A DNA stretch of 64,000 bases from Edaphocola aurantiacus. Its GTDB lineage: Bacteria > Bacteroidota > Bacteroidia > Chitinophagales > Chitinophagaceae. Position numbers and translations under genes: made by a program. Every line of letters begins with the position of its first letter. Positions within the stretch are counted from its first letter, which is position 1. The notes beneath the pieces are model-generated. The model made no database searches and was not told the DNA's origin. It worked only from the letters and a program-made list of their open reading frames with translations. Shown here in pieces: positions 35,475 through 44,340 of the stretch. The stretch lies in assembly GCF_019797745.1 (NCBI RefSeq), contig NZ_VOSI01000003.1, forward strand, positions 310,001-374,000. The letters run 5' to 3'.

Positions 35475-36182
35475 TTATTGAAAAACGGCTGTATAGATTT
35501 CTTGATTTTTGGGCCTCAGGAACAGGTTGTCTACCGAAATAAATGTGTAGGGTCCTGCTTTGGTATAGGCAATAAATTTATCGTTTTTGGTGGCACGGGT
35601 CAGTACCTTATATACAAATTCGGCCGGGTACATCTCCTTATCGGTATCCAGTCTGTACTGACTGTCATACAATACCCCCTGTTGGTAAAAGTCTTTGATG
35701 ATCTGCTGCATAGAGGCGACCTGTGACTGGGTTAAAGGTAATTTGTATATACCGAATCCGGTTACATTCCGAGATCCGATGTACGTTTCAAATGAATCCC
35801 TGACCAGCCCGCCGGGATGATTGCCTGAAGGCAGTGCAATATGGTAAATGAACGGATAATTGTTTTCGATAAATACCAGCCCTGCATATGCATAGGTTTT
35901 GTCCTTCTGATTCACACTACTGAACAGTTCGCTTTTAGTATCCTTACCGGATATGGTCACCAGGTAACCATTTTTCAGCGTATCCATAGCCGCATTGATG
36001 TATTGCACATTTACCGGTCGATTCAGCTTTTCATTACTGACCTTCTGTGTTACATAATCCGGGTAGATTTCTTTCGCGATCAGGTTACGGTTATACACAA
36101 TAACAAACAGCAGCAACATTGTAAAGAGCAATGTTGTCTGCAGAGTGCGTTTTTGAGGATGTGTATGAGAATGTCCTGCCAT
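35475..36182 (-). CDS. YiiX-like (permuted papain fold) protein, probable pseudoenzyme
   Basis: 235 residues with one N-terminal transmembrane helix (LLFTMLLLFVIVYN) after a histidine-rich tip (GHSHTHPQ). The remainder resembles YiiX/YebB-type NlpC/P60-like hydrolases in order: a strand where YSHxGI is expected, and a late helix where YCSELV is expected. Here these read TYAYAGLVF and MYPAEFVYK, so the catalytic His is Tyr99 and the catalytic Cys is Pro186. If the family assignment holds, it cannot be a cysteine hydrolase. Operon with the lipoprotein gene downstream. Family call is by pattern only. Confidence 0.55.
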   Translation of the reverse strand: MAGHSHTHPQKRTLQTTLLFTMLLLFVIVYNRNLIAKEIYPDYVTQKVSNEKLNRPVNVQYINAAMDTLKNGYLVTISGKDTKSELFSSVNQKDKTYAYAGLVFIENNYPFIYHIALPSGNHPGGLVRDSFETYIGSRNVTGFGIYKLPLTQSQVASMQQIIKDFYQQGVLYDSQYRLDTDKEMYPAEFVYKVLTRATKNDKFIAYTKAGPYTFISVDNLFLRPKNQEIYTAVFQ

Positions 36183-36223
36183 GAATTGTTGTGTAACAGG
36201 GGCAAATTTAGGAAATTAACAGC

Positions 36224-36460
36224 TTATCTTGCTGCGCCCAGTTTTTGTTTGCGGATCGGCTCCAGCAGATAGCTCAGGCCATTAAGCTTGATTTCGTACA
36301 TAGTTTGCAGCAGTAAACCCAGTTTACCCTTAGGGAAACCCTGCTGGCTGAACCATAAAATGTAATGTTCCGGAAGGTCGCCGATATAGGTACCCTTGTA
36401 TTTACCAAAAGGCATTTTTAGTTCAAAGAGTTCTGTAAGTAGCTCTGCCTGTGGTCCCAT
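36224..36460 (-). CDS. DUF3820 family small protein
   Basis: 78 residues. Recognised by KMPFGKYKGTYIGDLPEHY followed by ILWFSQQGFPKGKLG and a closing KLNGLSYLLEPIRKQ. The family is widespread, resembles a domain found next to some exonucleases, and has no proven activity. Head-to-head with the DsbA-like gene at 36520; the 59 bp between them carry both promoters. Confidence 0.8.
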   Translation of the reverse strand: MGPQAELLTELFELKMPFGKYKGTYIGDLPEHYILWFSQQGFPKGKLGLLLQTMYEIKLNGLSYLLEPIRKQKLGAAR

Positions 36461-36519
36461 TTAAGTTTTTTTTACAAAGATCTATATTTAAATATTGCAA
36501 AAACAGTTTATTTTGCAAT

Positions 36520-37173
36520 ATGACTATTATATATTGTTACGATGCGTATTGTGGATGGTGTTATGGTTTTAGCCCGGTAATCAAGAAGATTGCAGAAGAG
36601 TTTCAGAAAGAGTTTCGGTTTGAGGTGCTGAGCGGAGGAATGATCCTGCCGGAGCAACCGCAGCCGATTACGGTGATTGCCGATTTCATGAAGGATAATT
36701 GTAAAAGAGTAGGAGAGCTTACAGGAGCACAGTTTGGTCCCGATTTTATGTTTCATCTCAATAGGGCAGAGGACAGCGATTGGTTTCCCAATTCAGAAAA
36801 ACCCGCTATCGCCTTATGTGTCCTGAAAGAATACATGCCGGATAAGGCCGTACAGATCGCTGCCGATCTGCAATATGCTCTTTATTACGAAGGCCGCGAC
36901 CTGACTGATGATGAGGCATACAGACACTTATTACACGAATATAATATCGATGCGGACGAGTTTTATACCAGATTGCGCAGCGAAACATACAAGGAAAAAG
37001 CCTATTATGAGTTCCAGCTGGTAAAGCAACTTAAGGTAGAAAGCTATCCGCAGGTACTGTTGCAGGTATCAGATTCCAAGTTTTACCTGTTGGCTAAGGG
37101 CTATACCGATTATGAGACCTTTCATCAGACCATTTCGTCAGTGCTGATACAGATACAGTCTGCACAGAACTAA
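36520..37173 (+). CDS. DsbA-family (FrnE-like) thioredoxin-fold protein
   Basis: 217 residues, no signal peptide, so cytoplasmic. The active site is YCYDAYCGWCYGFSP with C11 and C14. Other features: EVLSGGMILPEQP (GG segment of the FrnE/2-hydroxychromene isomerase-like group), FHLNRAEDSDWFPNSEKPAIA, and ESYPQVLLQVSDSKFYLLAKG with the cis-proline. Probably a disulfide oxidoreductase or a stress protein. ATG 36520 is chosen; the longer frame from 36451 crosses the divergent gene. An A/T-rich TATTTTG just before the ATG may be the -7 box, leaving a very short leader. Confidence 0.84.
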   Translation: MTIIYCYDAYCGWCYGFSPVIKKIAEEFQKEFRFEVLSGGMILPEQPQPITVIADFMKDNCKRVGELTGAQFGPDFMFHLNRAEDSDWFPNSEKPAIALCVLKEYMPDKAVQIAADLQYALYYEGRDLTDDEAYRHLLHEYNIDADEFYTRLRSETYKEKAYYEFQLVKQLKVESYPQVLLQVSDSKFYLLAKGYTDYETFHQTISSVLIQIQSAQN

Positions 37174-37221
37174 AAATGATGATGCGGTATATATTGCTGA
37201 TAACAACGAACTGATTTATAC

Positions 37222-37518
37222 ATGGACAAAAAGTATTTTGTACTGCACCTGCTTCCGTCAAGACCGGATTTTGCACAAACAATGAGTGCCGAGGAACGAG
37301 CTGTAATGATGGAGCATGTTGCTTACTGGACCGCATTAATGAACCAGGGAAAAGTGCTGGCATTCGGGCCGGTGCTGGATCCTGCTGCAGTATATGGCCT
37401 GGGTATTATTGCCGCAGAAGATGAGGAGGAAGTTAAGGCATTTATTGCCGGTGACCCCGCTGCTACAATTAACCGCTATGAATATTTTCCGATGATGGCT
37501 GTAGTGCCTGCGCAATAA
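37222..37518 (+). CDS. YciI-like (YCII) domain protein
   Basis: 98 residues, a ferredoxin-like dimeric alpha-beta fold. Pattern: KKYFVLHLLPSRPDFAQTMS, then MMEHVAYWTALMNQGKVLAF with the conserved His, then GPVLDPAAVYGLGIIAAEDE and the closing EYFPM. Members are small enzymes or accessory proteins of unknown chemistry. 48 bp after the DsbA-like gene with no terminator between, so likely co-transcribed with it. Confidence 0.83.
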   Translation: MDKKYFVLHLLPSRPDFAQTMSAEERAVMMEHVAYWTALMNQGKVLAFGPVLDPAAVYGLGIIAAEDEEEVKAFIAGDPAATINRYEYFPMMAVVPAQ

Positions 37519-37558
37519 TTGGATCCAGATTGCCTGATACTATTGCAACCTTACATAT

Positions 37559-37590
37559 AAAAAGCACCCGGTTTCGGGTGCTTTTTTATT
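37559..37590 (+). terminator. Intrinsic terminator after the YCII gene
   Basis: 12-bp stem AAAAAGCACCCG / CGGGTGCTTTTT, loop GTTT, followed by T's. Confidence 0.92.
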
Positions 37591-37635
37591 AATCCGGATA
37601 GATAATCTGCCTTATTCGGGAGGAGTTGCCCGTAT

Positions 37636-37674
37636 AAATGAGACCTTGGCATACTTAGAAATGTGGTCTCGTTT
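37636..37674. repeat. Inverted repeat upstream of the csbD-like stop
   Basis: AAATGAGACC (37636-37645) and GGTCTCGTTT (37665-37674): 10-bp arms with one wobble and a 19-nt loop. It may act as a terminator for the minus-strand gene at 37691, but no clear U-tract is present. Confidence 0.45.
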
Positions 37675-37690
37675 GATCACCTTTCGCGGA

Positions 37691-37891
37691 TTATTCAAAT
37701 TTCATGCGATCGATGAATTCATTGATCTTCTCTTTTGTTTCACCGGTTTTCTGCTGCAGGCGGCCAACCAGTTCATCTTCTTTTCCTTCTTCATAAAGCA
37801 AATCATCATCTGTCAGATTTGCCCATTGTTGTTTCAGGTTTCCTTTTACGATGTTCCAGTTGCCTTTCAGCTTGTCTTGTAATGTGCTCAT
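37691..37891 (-). CDS. CsbD-like small stress protein
   Basis: 66 residues, hydrophilic and helical. CsbD-type pattern: DKLKGNWNIVKGNLKQQWAN with the repeated G-x-W/K-N motif, then LTDDDLLYEEGKEDELVGRL, QQKTGETKEKINEF. Family members are general stress proteins with no known biochemical activity. Next to it on the same strand is another small stress-associated gene (37947). Confidence 0.88.
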   Translation of the reverse strand: MSTLQDKLKGNWNIVKGNLKQQWANLTDDDLLYEEGKEDELVGRLQQKTGETKEKINEFIDRMKFE

Positions 37892-37946
37892 GTGGAGTAA
37901 ATTTTAAGGTTATAAAAAAGGGTGGATACAATAAAAAAACGGCAGA

Positions 37947-38159
<213 letters not shown>

Positions 38160-38262
38160 CTATGTATAAAAAGTTAAAGAACAGTATTTACATTGAAATG
38201 AGTGCTTTTTAACGCCGCTATACAATCCCGTTAGCAAATCATTTACATTTGAAGGGCCTGGC

Positions 38263-38296
38263 ATAAAAAAAGCTGCCCTCGGGCAGCTTTTTTTAT
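38263..38296 (-). terminator. Intrinsic terminator after the M20 dipeptidase gene
   Basis: 16-bp arms with core GCTGCCC/GGGCAGC, loop TC, and a T-run on the minus strand. Confidence 0.92.
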
Positions 38297-38311
38297 CTTA
38301 TAACTATATTA

Positions 38312-39673
38312 TTACTCCGCAAAATACTTGTGGAAGTAAGGGATGGTTTCAATTCCTTTATAGTAGTTGGCTACATCATACTTCTCATTAGGAGAGTGGA
38401 TGTTGTCATTATCCAGGCCAAAGCCCAGTAATACTGTTTTAAGGCCCAGAATGCGTTCAAACAAGGCAATGATCGGAATACTTCCACCACCACGGGTAGG
38501 GATCGGATCTTTACCAAATGTTGTCTGGATCGCTTTTGCAGCAGCCTGGTATGCTTTACCATCGGTTGGTGTAACCACCGGCTCACCACCATGATGTGGA
38601 GTTACCTTTACAGTAGTGCCGGGAGTAGCCAGGTTTTCAAAATGCTTCTGGAACATGGCCGTGATCTCATCAGAAACCTGGTTAGGTACCAGGCGCATAG
38701 AGATTTTAGCGTATGCTTTAGAAGGCAATACTGTTTTGGCACCCTCACCAATATAACCGCCCCAGATACCATTCACATCCAGAGTAGGACGAATACCGGT
38801 ACGTTCGATCGTACTGTAACCTTTTTCACCAGCTACATCATTTACCTTAAGGTCTTGCTTATATTCATCCAGGTCAAACGGAGCATCGTTCAGGGCTTTA
38901 CGCTCTGCATCAGTCAGCTCCTGTACTTTATCGTAAAAGCCCGGAATCGTAATATGTTTGTTTTCGTCGTGCAGAGAGGCGATCATCTTACACAGCTCGT
39001 TGATAGGATTAGCCACACCACCACCATACACACCGCTGTGCAGGTCACGGTTAGGTCCGGTTACTTCCACTTCCAGGTAAGCCAGTCCGCGCAGACCAGT
39101 CTCGATAGACGGGTGCTCCATACTGATCATAGAAGTATCAGAAACCAATACGATATCTGCTTTCAGTTTATCAACATGTGTTTCCAGGAATTTACCCAGG
39201 TTTGAAGAACCTACTTCTTCCTCACCTTCGATCATCATCTTCACATTACATTGCAGGGTATTGGTTTTGGCCATTACCTCGAATGCTTTAATGTGCATAT
39301 AGAACTGTCCTTTATCATCACATGCACCGCGTGCATAGATCTTACCATCTTTGATCACCGGCTCGAAAGGTCCGCTGGTCCAAAGATCCAGAGGATCGGC
39401 AGGTTGCACGTCATAGTGTCCGTATACCAGTACAGTAGGTAATGCAGGGTCTACCATTTTCTCGCCGTATACGATCGGATGTCCGTCGGTAGGGCATACC
39501 TCGGCAGTATCACAGCCGGCATCCAGCATAGCTTTTTTTACAGCTTCCGCACAGCGGGCCACATCTTCTTTGTAAGTACTGTCTGCACTTACAGACGGGA
39601 TACGCAGCAGGTCCAGTAATTCTTCCAGGAAACGATCTTTATGTTCTTCCAAATATGCTTTCCAGGCTTCCAT
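38312..39673 (-). CDS. M20-family dipeptidase (ArgE/DapE/CNDP-like)
   Basis: 453-residue cytoplasmic metallopeptidase. Metal-binding motifs in order: VYGHYDVQP (H86, with D88), YARGACDDKGQ (bridging Asp near 119), MIEGEEEVGS (Glu pair near 152) and LVSDTSM. The lid domain includes DLHSGVYGGGVANP and the closing GFGLDNDNIHSPNEK holds the last His. The sequence type is the carnosinase-like group, which releases amino acids from dipeptides. Own terminator at 38263. Firm family call; substrate open. Confidence 0.93.
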   Translation of the reverse strand: MEAWKAYLEEHKDRFLEELLDLLRIPSVSADSTYKEDVARCAEAVKKAMLDAGCDTAEVCPTDGHPIVYGEKMVDPALPTVLVYGHYDVQPADPLDLWTSGPFEPVIKDGKIYARGACDDKGQFYMHIKAFEVMAKTNTLQCNVKMMIEGEEEVGSSNLGKFLETHVDKLKADIVLVSDTSMISMEHPSIETGLRGLAYLEVEVTGPNRDLHSGVYGGGVANPINELCKMIASLHDENKHITIPGFYDKVQELTDAERKALNDAPFDLDEYKQDLKVNDVAGEKGYSTIERTGIRPTLDVNGIWGGYIGEGAKTVLPSKAYAKISMRLVPNQVSDEITAMFQKHFENLATPGTTVKVTPHHGGEPVVTPTDGKAYQAAAKAIQTTFGKDPIPTRGGGSIPIIALFERILGLKTVLLGFGLDNDNIHSPNEKYDVANYYKGIETIPYFHKYFAE

Positions 39674-39720
39674 AATTTGTATTTTTTATAGAGTATTATG
39701 TAATTAAATGAAATGTTTTT

Positions 39721-40299
39721 TTATACCCAGATGATTTTATCATCCAGCGGAATTTTGCGCATACCTTCTTTCTGCTCATCGCTGTAGCCCAGGTAAAGCA
39801 GGCCCATCAGCAGGTCCTCGTCTTTCAGTTCCAGGTACAGTTTCATGGCAGGGTGGTGGGTCATACCACCGGTACTCCAGAAGGAAGCAATGCCTTTAGC
39901 TGTTGCACCCAGGAGGATATTTTGCGTAGCCGCTGCTACAGCAGCATACTCTTCTTCAGTAATGATTTTAGCTTCCGGTGTGCGGCGCATCAGGGAGATG
40001 ACCAGGTGAGAAGCTTTGCTACCCATATTCAGTAAGGCATCTCTTTTCGTCTCTGTGCGGGTTTCCGGAGAGGTGTTGGCCCAGTACAGATCGGCATGAT
40101 GTTCGCAGAATTTCTGCAGATTATCGCCGGTCAGTACAAAAAAGCGCCAGGGCTCAGTGCGGGCATGCGTAGGTGCCCAGTCTGCCAGTGCCAGTATTTC
40201 TTTTACATCTTCATCAGATATTTTCTGACCATTCATCTGTGCCGGTTTGGTTGTTCTGCGGCCTTCAATAACTTGTTTTAACGTGTCAAATGCGTTCAT
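39721..40299 (-). CDS. Nitroreductase-family protein (YdjA-like)
   Basis: 192-residue FMN-dependent NAD(P)H oxidoreductase, probably a homodimer. Pattern: GRRTTKP near the N terminus (FMN phosphate contact), ALADWAPTHARTEPWRFFVL, AATQNILLGATAKGIASFWS (with the conserved glycine segment) and LLMGLLYLGYSDEQK. YdjA-type proteins are minimal nitroreductases. Start ATG 40297-40299; the longer frame adds a sequence without family match. Physiological substrate unknown. Confidence 0.88.
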   Translation of the reverse strand: MNAFDTLKQVIEGRRTTKPAQMNGQKISDEDVKEILALADWAPTHARTEPWRFFVLTGDNLQKFCEHHADLYWANTSPETRTETKRDALLNMGSKASHLVISLMRRTPEAKIITEEEYAAVAAATQNILLGATAKGIASFWSTGGMTHHPAMKLYLELKDEDLLMGLLYLGYSDEQKEGMRKIPLDDKIIWV

Positions 40300-40458
40300 T
40301 ACTATTGCTGTAAATATGTATATATGGTTAGGTAAAATACCGGTGCAGGATATGCCTGCCAAAATTATACAGAAATATTGATTCTTAACCGGATTTATTA
40401 TTTCTTTATTAAAACAGGGTATACGTAGGCTCCTCCCGGGTAGTTTTGAAGGAAAGCG

Positions 40459-41205
40459 CTACTTTATTTTCACATAAATATGCTTCACCGTTTTGGTACT
40501 CGTTTCCCGTTCTTCGATCAGGAAGGTATCGGTACTTTTGATCAATAATAACAGCTTGGAGAAACCATAGTTTCTCGGGTCAAAGTCTGGTTTCTTTTTC
40601 AGGATAAAGTTGCCCAGATCGCCCAGGTAAGTCCAGCCACTTTCATCAGCCAGGTCACTCACACTGTCTGACAATAACCTGATCAGTTTTTTGTCGATTT
40701 TAGATAAACTCACCTTCTTCTTATCCGGGGTTGTTTCCGGGATTTCCGGTACAGAGGACTTCAGGATTTCGATGTAGATAAATTTATCGCAGGCTGTAAT
40801 AAAAGGGTAGGGAGTCTTTTGCTCTCCGATACCAATTACTTTCATGCCCGCCTCTCTTAGCCTTGTGGCCAGGCGGGTAAAGTCACTGTCAGAAGATACA
40901 ATGCAAAATCCGTCTACTTTGTTTGAATACAGGATATCCATAGCATCAATAATGAGCGCACTGTCGCTGGAATTCTTGCCCGTGGTATAACTATACTGCT
41001 GGATCGGTGTAATGGCATGTTCCAGCAACACATTTTTCCATCCGGAGAGGGAAGGTTTCGTCCAGTCTGCATATATCCTCTTTATAGTCGGAGTCCCGTT
41101 TTTAGAGACCTCTTCAAGCATTTCTTTAATATTGGCATAGGGCACATTATCTGCATCAATAAGCACCGCAAGTCGTAGATCTTTCATTTTAAGAAATTGT
41201 TCCAT
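40459..41205 (-). CDS. NYN-domain (LabA-like) protein with C-terminal LOTUS/OST-HTH
   Basis: 248 residues. N-terminal PIN-like NYN nuclease fold: LAVLIDADNVPYANI, SSDSALIIDAMDILYSNKVD and GFCIVSSDSDFTRLATRLRE, which give the four acidic residues (D18/D20, D88, D112/D114 region) expected for metal binding. The C-terminal ~85 residues (SKIDKKLIRLLSDSVSDLAD, GWTYLGDLGNFILKKKPDFD, GFSKLLLLIKS) form a LOTUS/OST-HTH domain, an RNA-binding winged helix. Likely an RNA nuclease or RNA-binding regulator. ATG 41187 is an alternative start. Confidence 0.87.
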   Translation of the reverse strand: MEQFLKMKDLRLAVLIDADNVPYANIKEMLEEVSKNGTPTIKRIYADWTKPSLSGWKNVLLEHAITPIQQYSYTTGKNSSDSALIIDAMDILYSNKVDGFCIVSSDSDFTRLATRLREAGMKVIGIGEQKTPYPFITACDKFIYIEILKSSVPEIPETTPDKKKVSLSKIDKKLIRLLSDSVSDLADESGWTYLGDLGNFILKKKPDFDPRNYGFSKLLLLIKSTDTFLIEERETSTKTVKHIYVKIK

Positions 41206-41268
41206 GAAGATAAACTATAAAAGCAGAGTATTCAGGCATTTCGATGGTTTTAATACAGACTTTACAAA

Positions 41269-42312
41269 ATGAGGCAACCCTCTAGCCGATTAATAGTCGT
41301 ACCTTACAAGGAAGGGATACAATTATTAAATATTCCTAATACATTTCAGATGATGAAATCACTTCAGTTACTTACCGAATCAAATCTTTCAGCGCTTAAA
41401 ACACCAAAGACACCAACCGTTAAAATTGCCTACCTTATTATGGTACACCGCTTATCTAAACAATTCAGGCGTTTGTTTAGTGCGATATACCATCCCGATA
41501 ATATTTACCTTATCAATATTGACAAAAAAGCCGATCGCCTGACCAAGCAGCAAATATGGTCTTTTATAAATAAGTTTCCTGGCATTCACATACTCGAAAA
41601 TCAAACGGTGGTATGGGGTGGCTACAGTATGGTGCAGGCCGAACTGAGCGGAATGCAGTACTTGCTTAAGCTGGAGCAAAAATGGGATTACTTCATTAAC
41701 CTGAGCGGACAGGATTATCCCCTTAAATCTCAGCGGATCATCAGTGATTTCCTGGCTGCAAACAAAGGCAAGAGCTTCCTGAAATTTGCCAACCAGGCAC
41801 AGACCCGTCCGGAGACCTTAAACCGGATCGAAAACTACTTTAGTGAAGAAGACGGCGCTATATCTGACGAGACCCACAAAAGAGATTATATGGAAGGGAT
41901 AACACCCTATATCGGAGGGCAATGGATGATATTGACACGGGAGTGTTGTACCTTCTTGTGTCATAATAAGGAAGTGGATAAATTCAGGGATTATTATAAG
42001 AATACGCTGATTCCCGATGAATCCTTTTTTCAAACCGTATTAATGAACAGTTCCTTCAGCGGGCAGCTGATTAATGATGATAAACGGGCTATCATCTGGA
42101 TACCGGATGGCACCATCAAGTTAAGACCTAAAACATATACCACTGCAGATATCAGTTTCCTGAAGCAGGGGCAAAACCTGTTTGCCCGTAAGTTTGACGA
42201 TAACATCGATGACCATGTTATCAAGGGCCTGAAAGAATACTATCACTTGCCCTTTTATGAAAGAAGCTATTACACTAAACCACATTATTTAAGCAGCAGC
42301 CAGTGTAATTAA
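41269..42312 (+). CDS. GT14-family beta-1,6-N-acetylglucosaminyltransferase-like protein
   Basis: 347 residues. Core-2/I-branching enzyme pattern: KIAYLIMVHRLSKQFRRLFS, then IYLINIDKKAD, VVWGGYSMVQAELSGMQYLL, WDYFINLSGQDYPLKS and QWMILTRECC. No transmembrane segment, so a cytoplasmic or peripheral glycosyltransferase that probably adds GlcNAc or a related sugar during cell-surface glycan assembly. No other glycan genes are adjacent. Start uncertain: ATG 41269 is given, but the family match begins near residue 45 and a start at one of the ATGs near 41350 is possible. Confidence 0.85.
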   Translation: MRQPSSRLIVVPYKEGIQLLNIPNTFQMMKSLQLLTESNLSALKTPKTPTVKIAYLIMVHRLSKQFRRLFSAIYHPDNIYLINIDKKADRLTKQQIWSFINKFPGIHILENQTVVWGGYSMVQAELSGMQYLLKLEQKWDYFINLSGQDYPLKSQRIISDFLAANKGKSFLKFANQAQTRPETLNRIENYFSEEDGAISDETHKRDYMEGITPYIGGQWMILTRECCTFLCHNKEVDKFRDYYKNTLIPDESFFQTVLMNSSFSGQLINDDKRAIIWIPDGTIKLRPKTYTTADISFLKQGQNLFARKFDDNIDDHVIKGLKEYYHLPFYERSYYTKPHYLSSSQCN

Positions 42313-42351
42313 CACGGAAGGAAAGAAGAACAAGGAGTTTTTTTGTATCCT

Positions 42352-43696
<1,345 letters not shown>

Positions 43697-43724
43697 TCCA
43701 ATTGTATTTTACAAATATCAAATG

Positions 43725-43755
43725 AGCGTTATACTTCGGTATAACGCTTTTTTTG
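43725..43755 (+). terminator. Intrinsic terminator after enolase (TTCG tetraloop)
   Basis: 10-bp stem AGCGTTATAC / GTATAACGCT, loop TTCG, then TTTTTTT. Confidence 0.95.
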
Positions 43756-43783
43756 TACCTTGTTTGAAAAAATAGAATTGCCC

Positions 43784-44281
43784 ATGCTTGCTTCTTATGA
43801 AGAACCCATGACCGAAAGAGAAAAACAATATATCAGTGCTTTACTGGATGCTGAATCGATCGGTTACTTCAAGACTTTAAGACTGATCGGTATCATCGGT
43901 GCTGTGCTGGTTGTGGTGGTGGGTCTGCTGGCAAGCCTGGCAAAGCCTGAAAATGAGCTGGAGAAAAAGTTTTCGCTGCCGCAATACATTTTTGCATCAG
44001 CATGTTTTTTTATACTGATCTACAGTCTGGCCATCTATGGCAAAAAGCGATTCTCCCGCAAGTATAAAGACGATCTTAAAGACGGGCGCAAGCTGATCAT
44101 CGGCATCCCGATACAGCAGAAACAATTTGTCTCGCAAAACAATACTTTTCACTTTCACCTCAACTTCCCGGGACTGCTCAGTATAGAGGTCAGCCAGGAT
44201 GACTTTATGGCCTTTCAGGCCGGAGAAATTGTGAGTGTAGAATTTGCCAAACACTCTATGACCTATCTCGGTTATTTCTAA
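43784..44281 (+). CDS. Two-helix membrane protein, unknown function
   Basis: 165 residues from ATG 43784. Two hydrophobic segments (LIGIIGAVLVVVVGLLASL and YIFASACFFILIYSLAIYG) are separated by a short charged loop; a basic KKRFSRKYKDDLKDGRK segment and a beta-rich C-terminal domain follow (IGIPIQQKQFVSQNNTFHF, GLLSIEVSQDDF). No family recognised. An in-frame TTG at 43760 exists but lies directly at the end of the enolase terminator. The next gene starts about 60 bp downstream with its own -7 element. Confidence 0.62.
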   Translation: MLASYEEPMTEREKQYISALLDAESIGYFKTLRLIGIIGAVLVVVVGLLASLAKPENELEKKFSLPQYIFASACFFILIYSLAIYGKKRFSRKYKDDLKDGRKLIIGIPIQQKQFVSQNNTFHFHLNFPGLLSIEVSQDDFMAFQAGEIVSVEFAKHSMTYLGYF

Positions 44282-44315
44282 GGTTTCTATTATCATTCAA
44301 TTGTCCGAATAGCAG

Positions 44316-44323
44316 TATATTTG
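44316..44323 (+). promoter_or_regulatory. -7 element of the TamB-like gene
   Basis: TATATTTG, exact TAnnTTTG. Predicted transcript start near 44330, only about 11 nt before the candidate CTG start at 44341. Confidence 0.6.
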
Positions 44324-44340
44324 CATTCTAATTTCACAGG

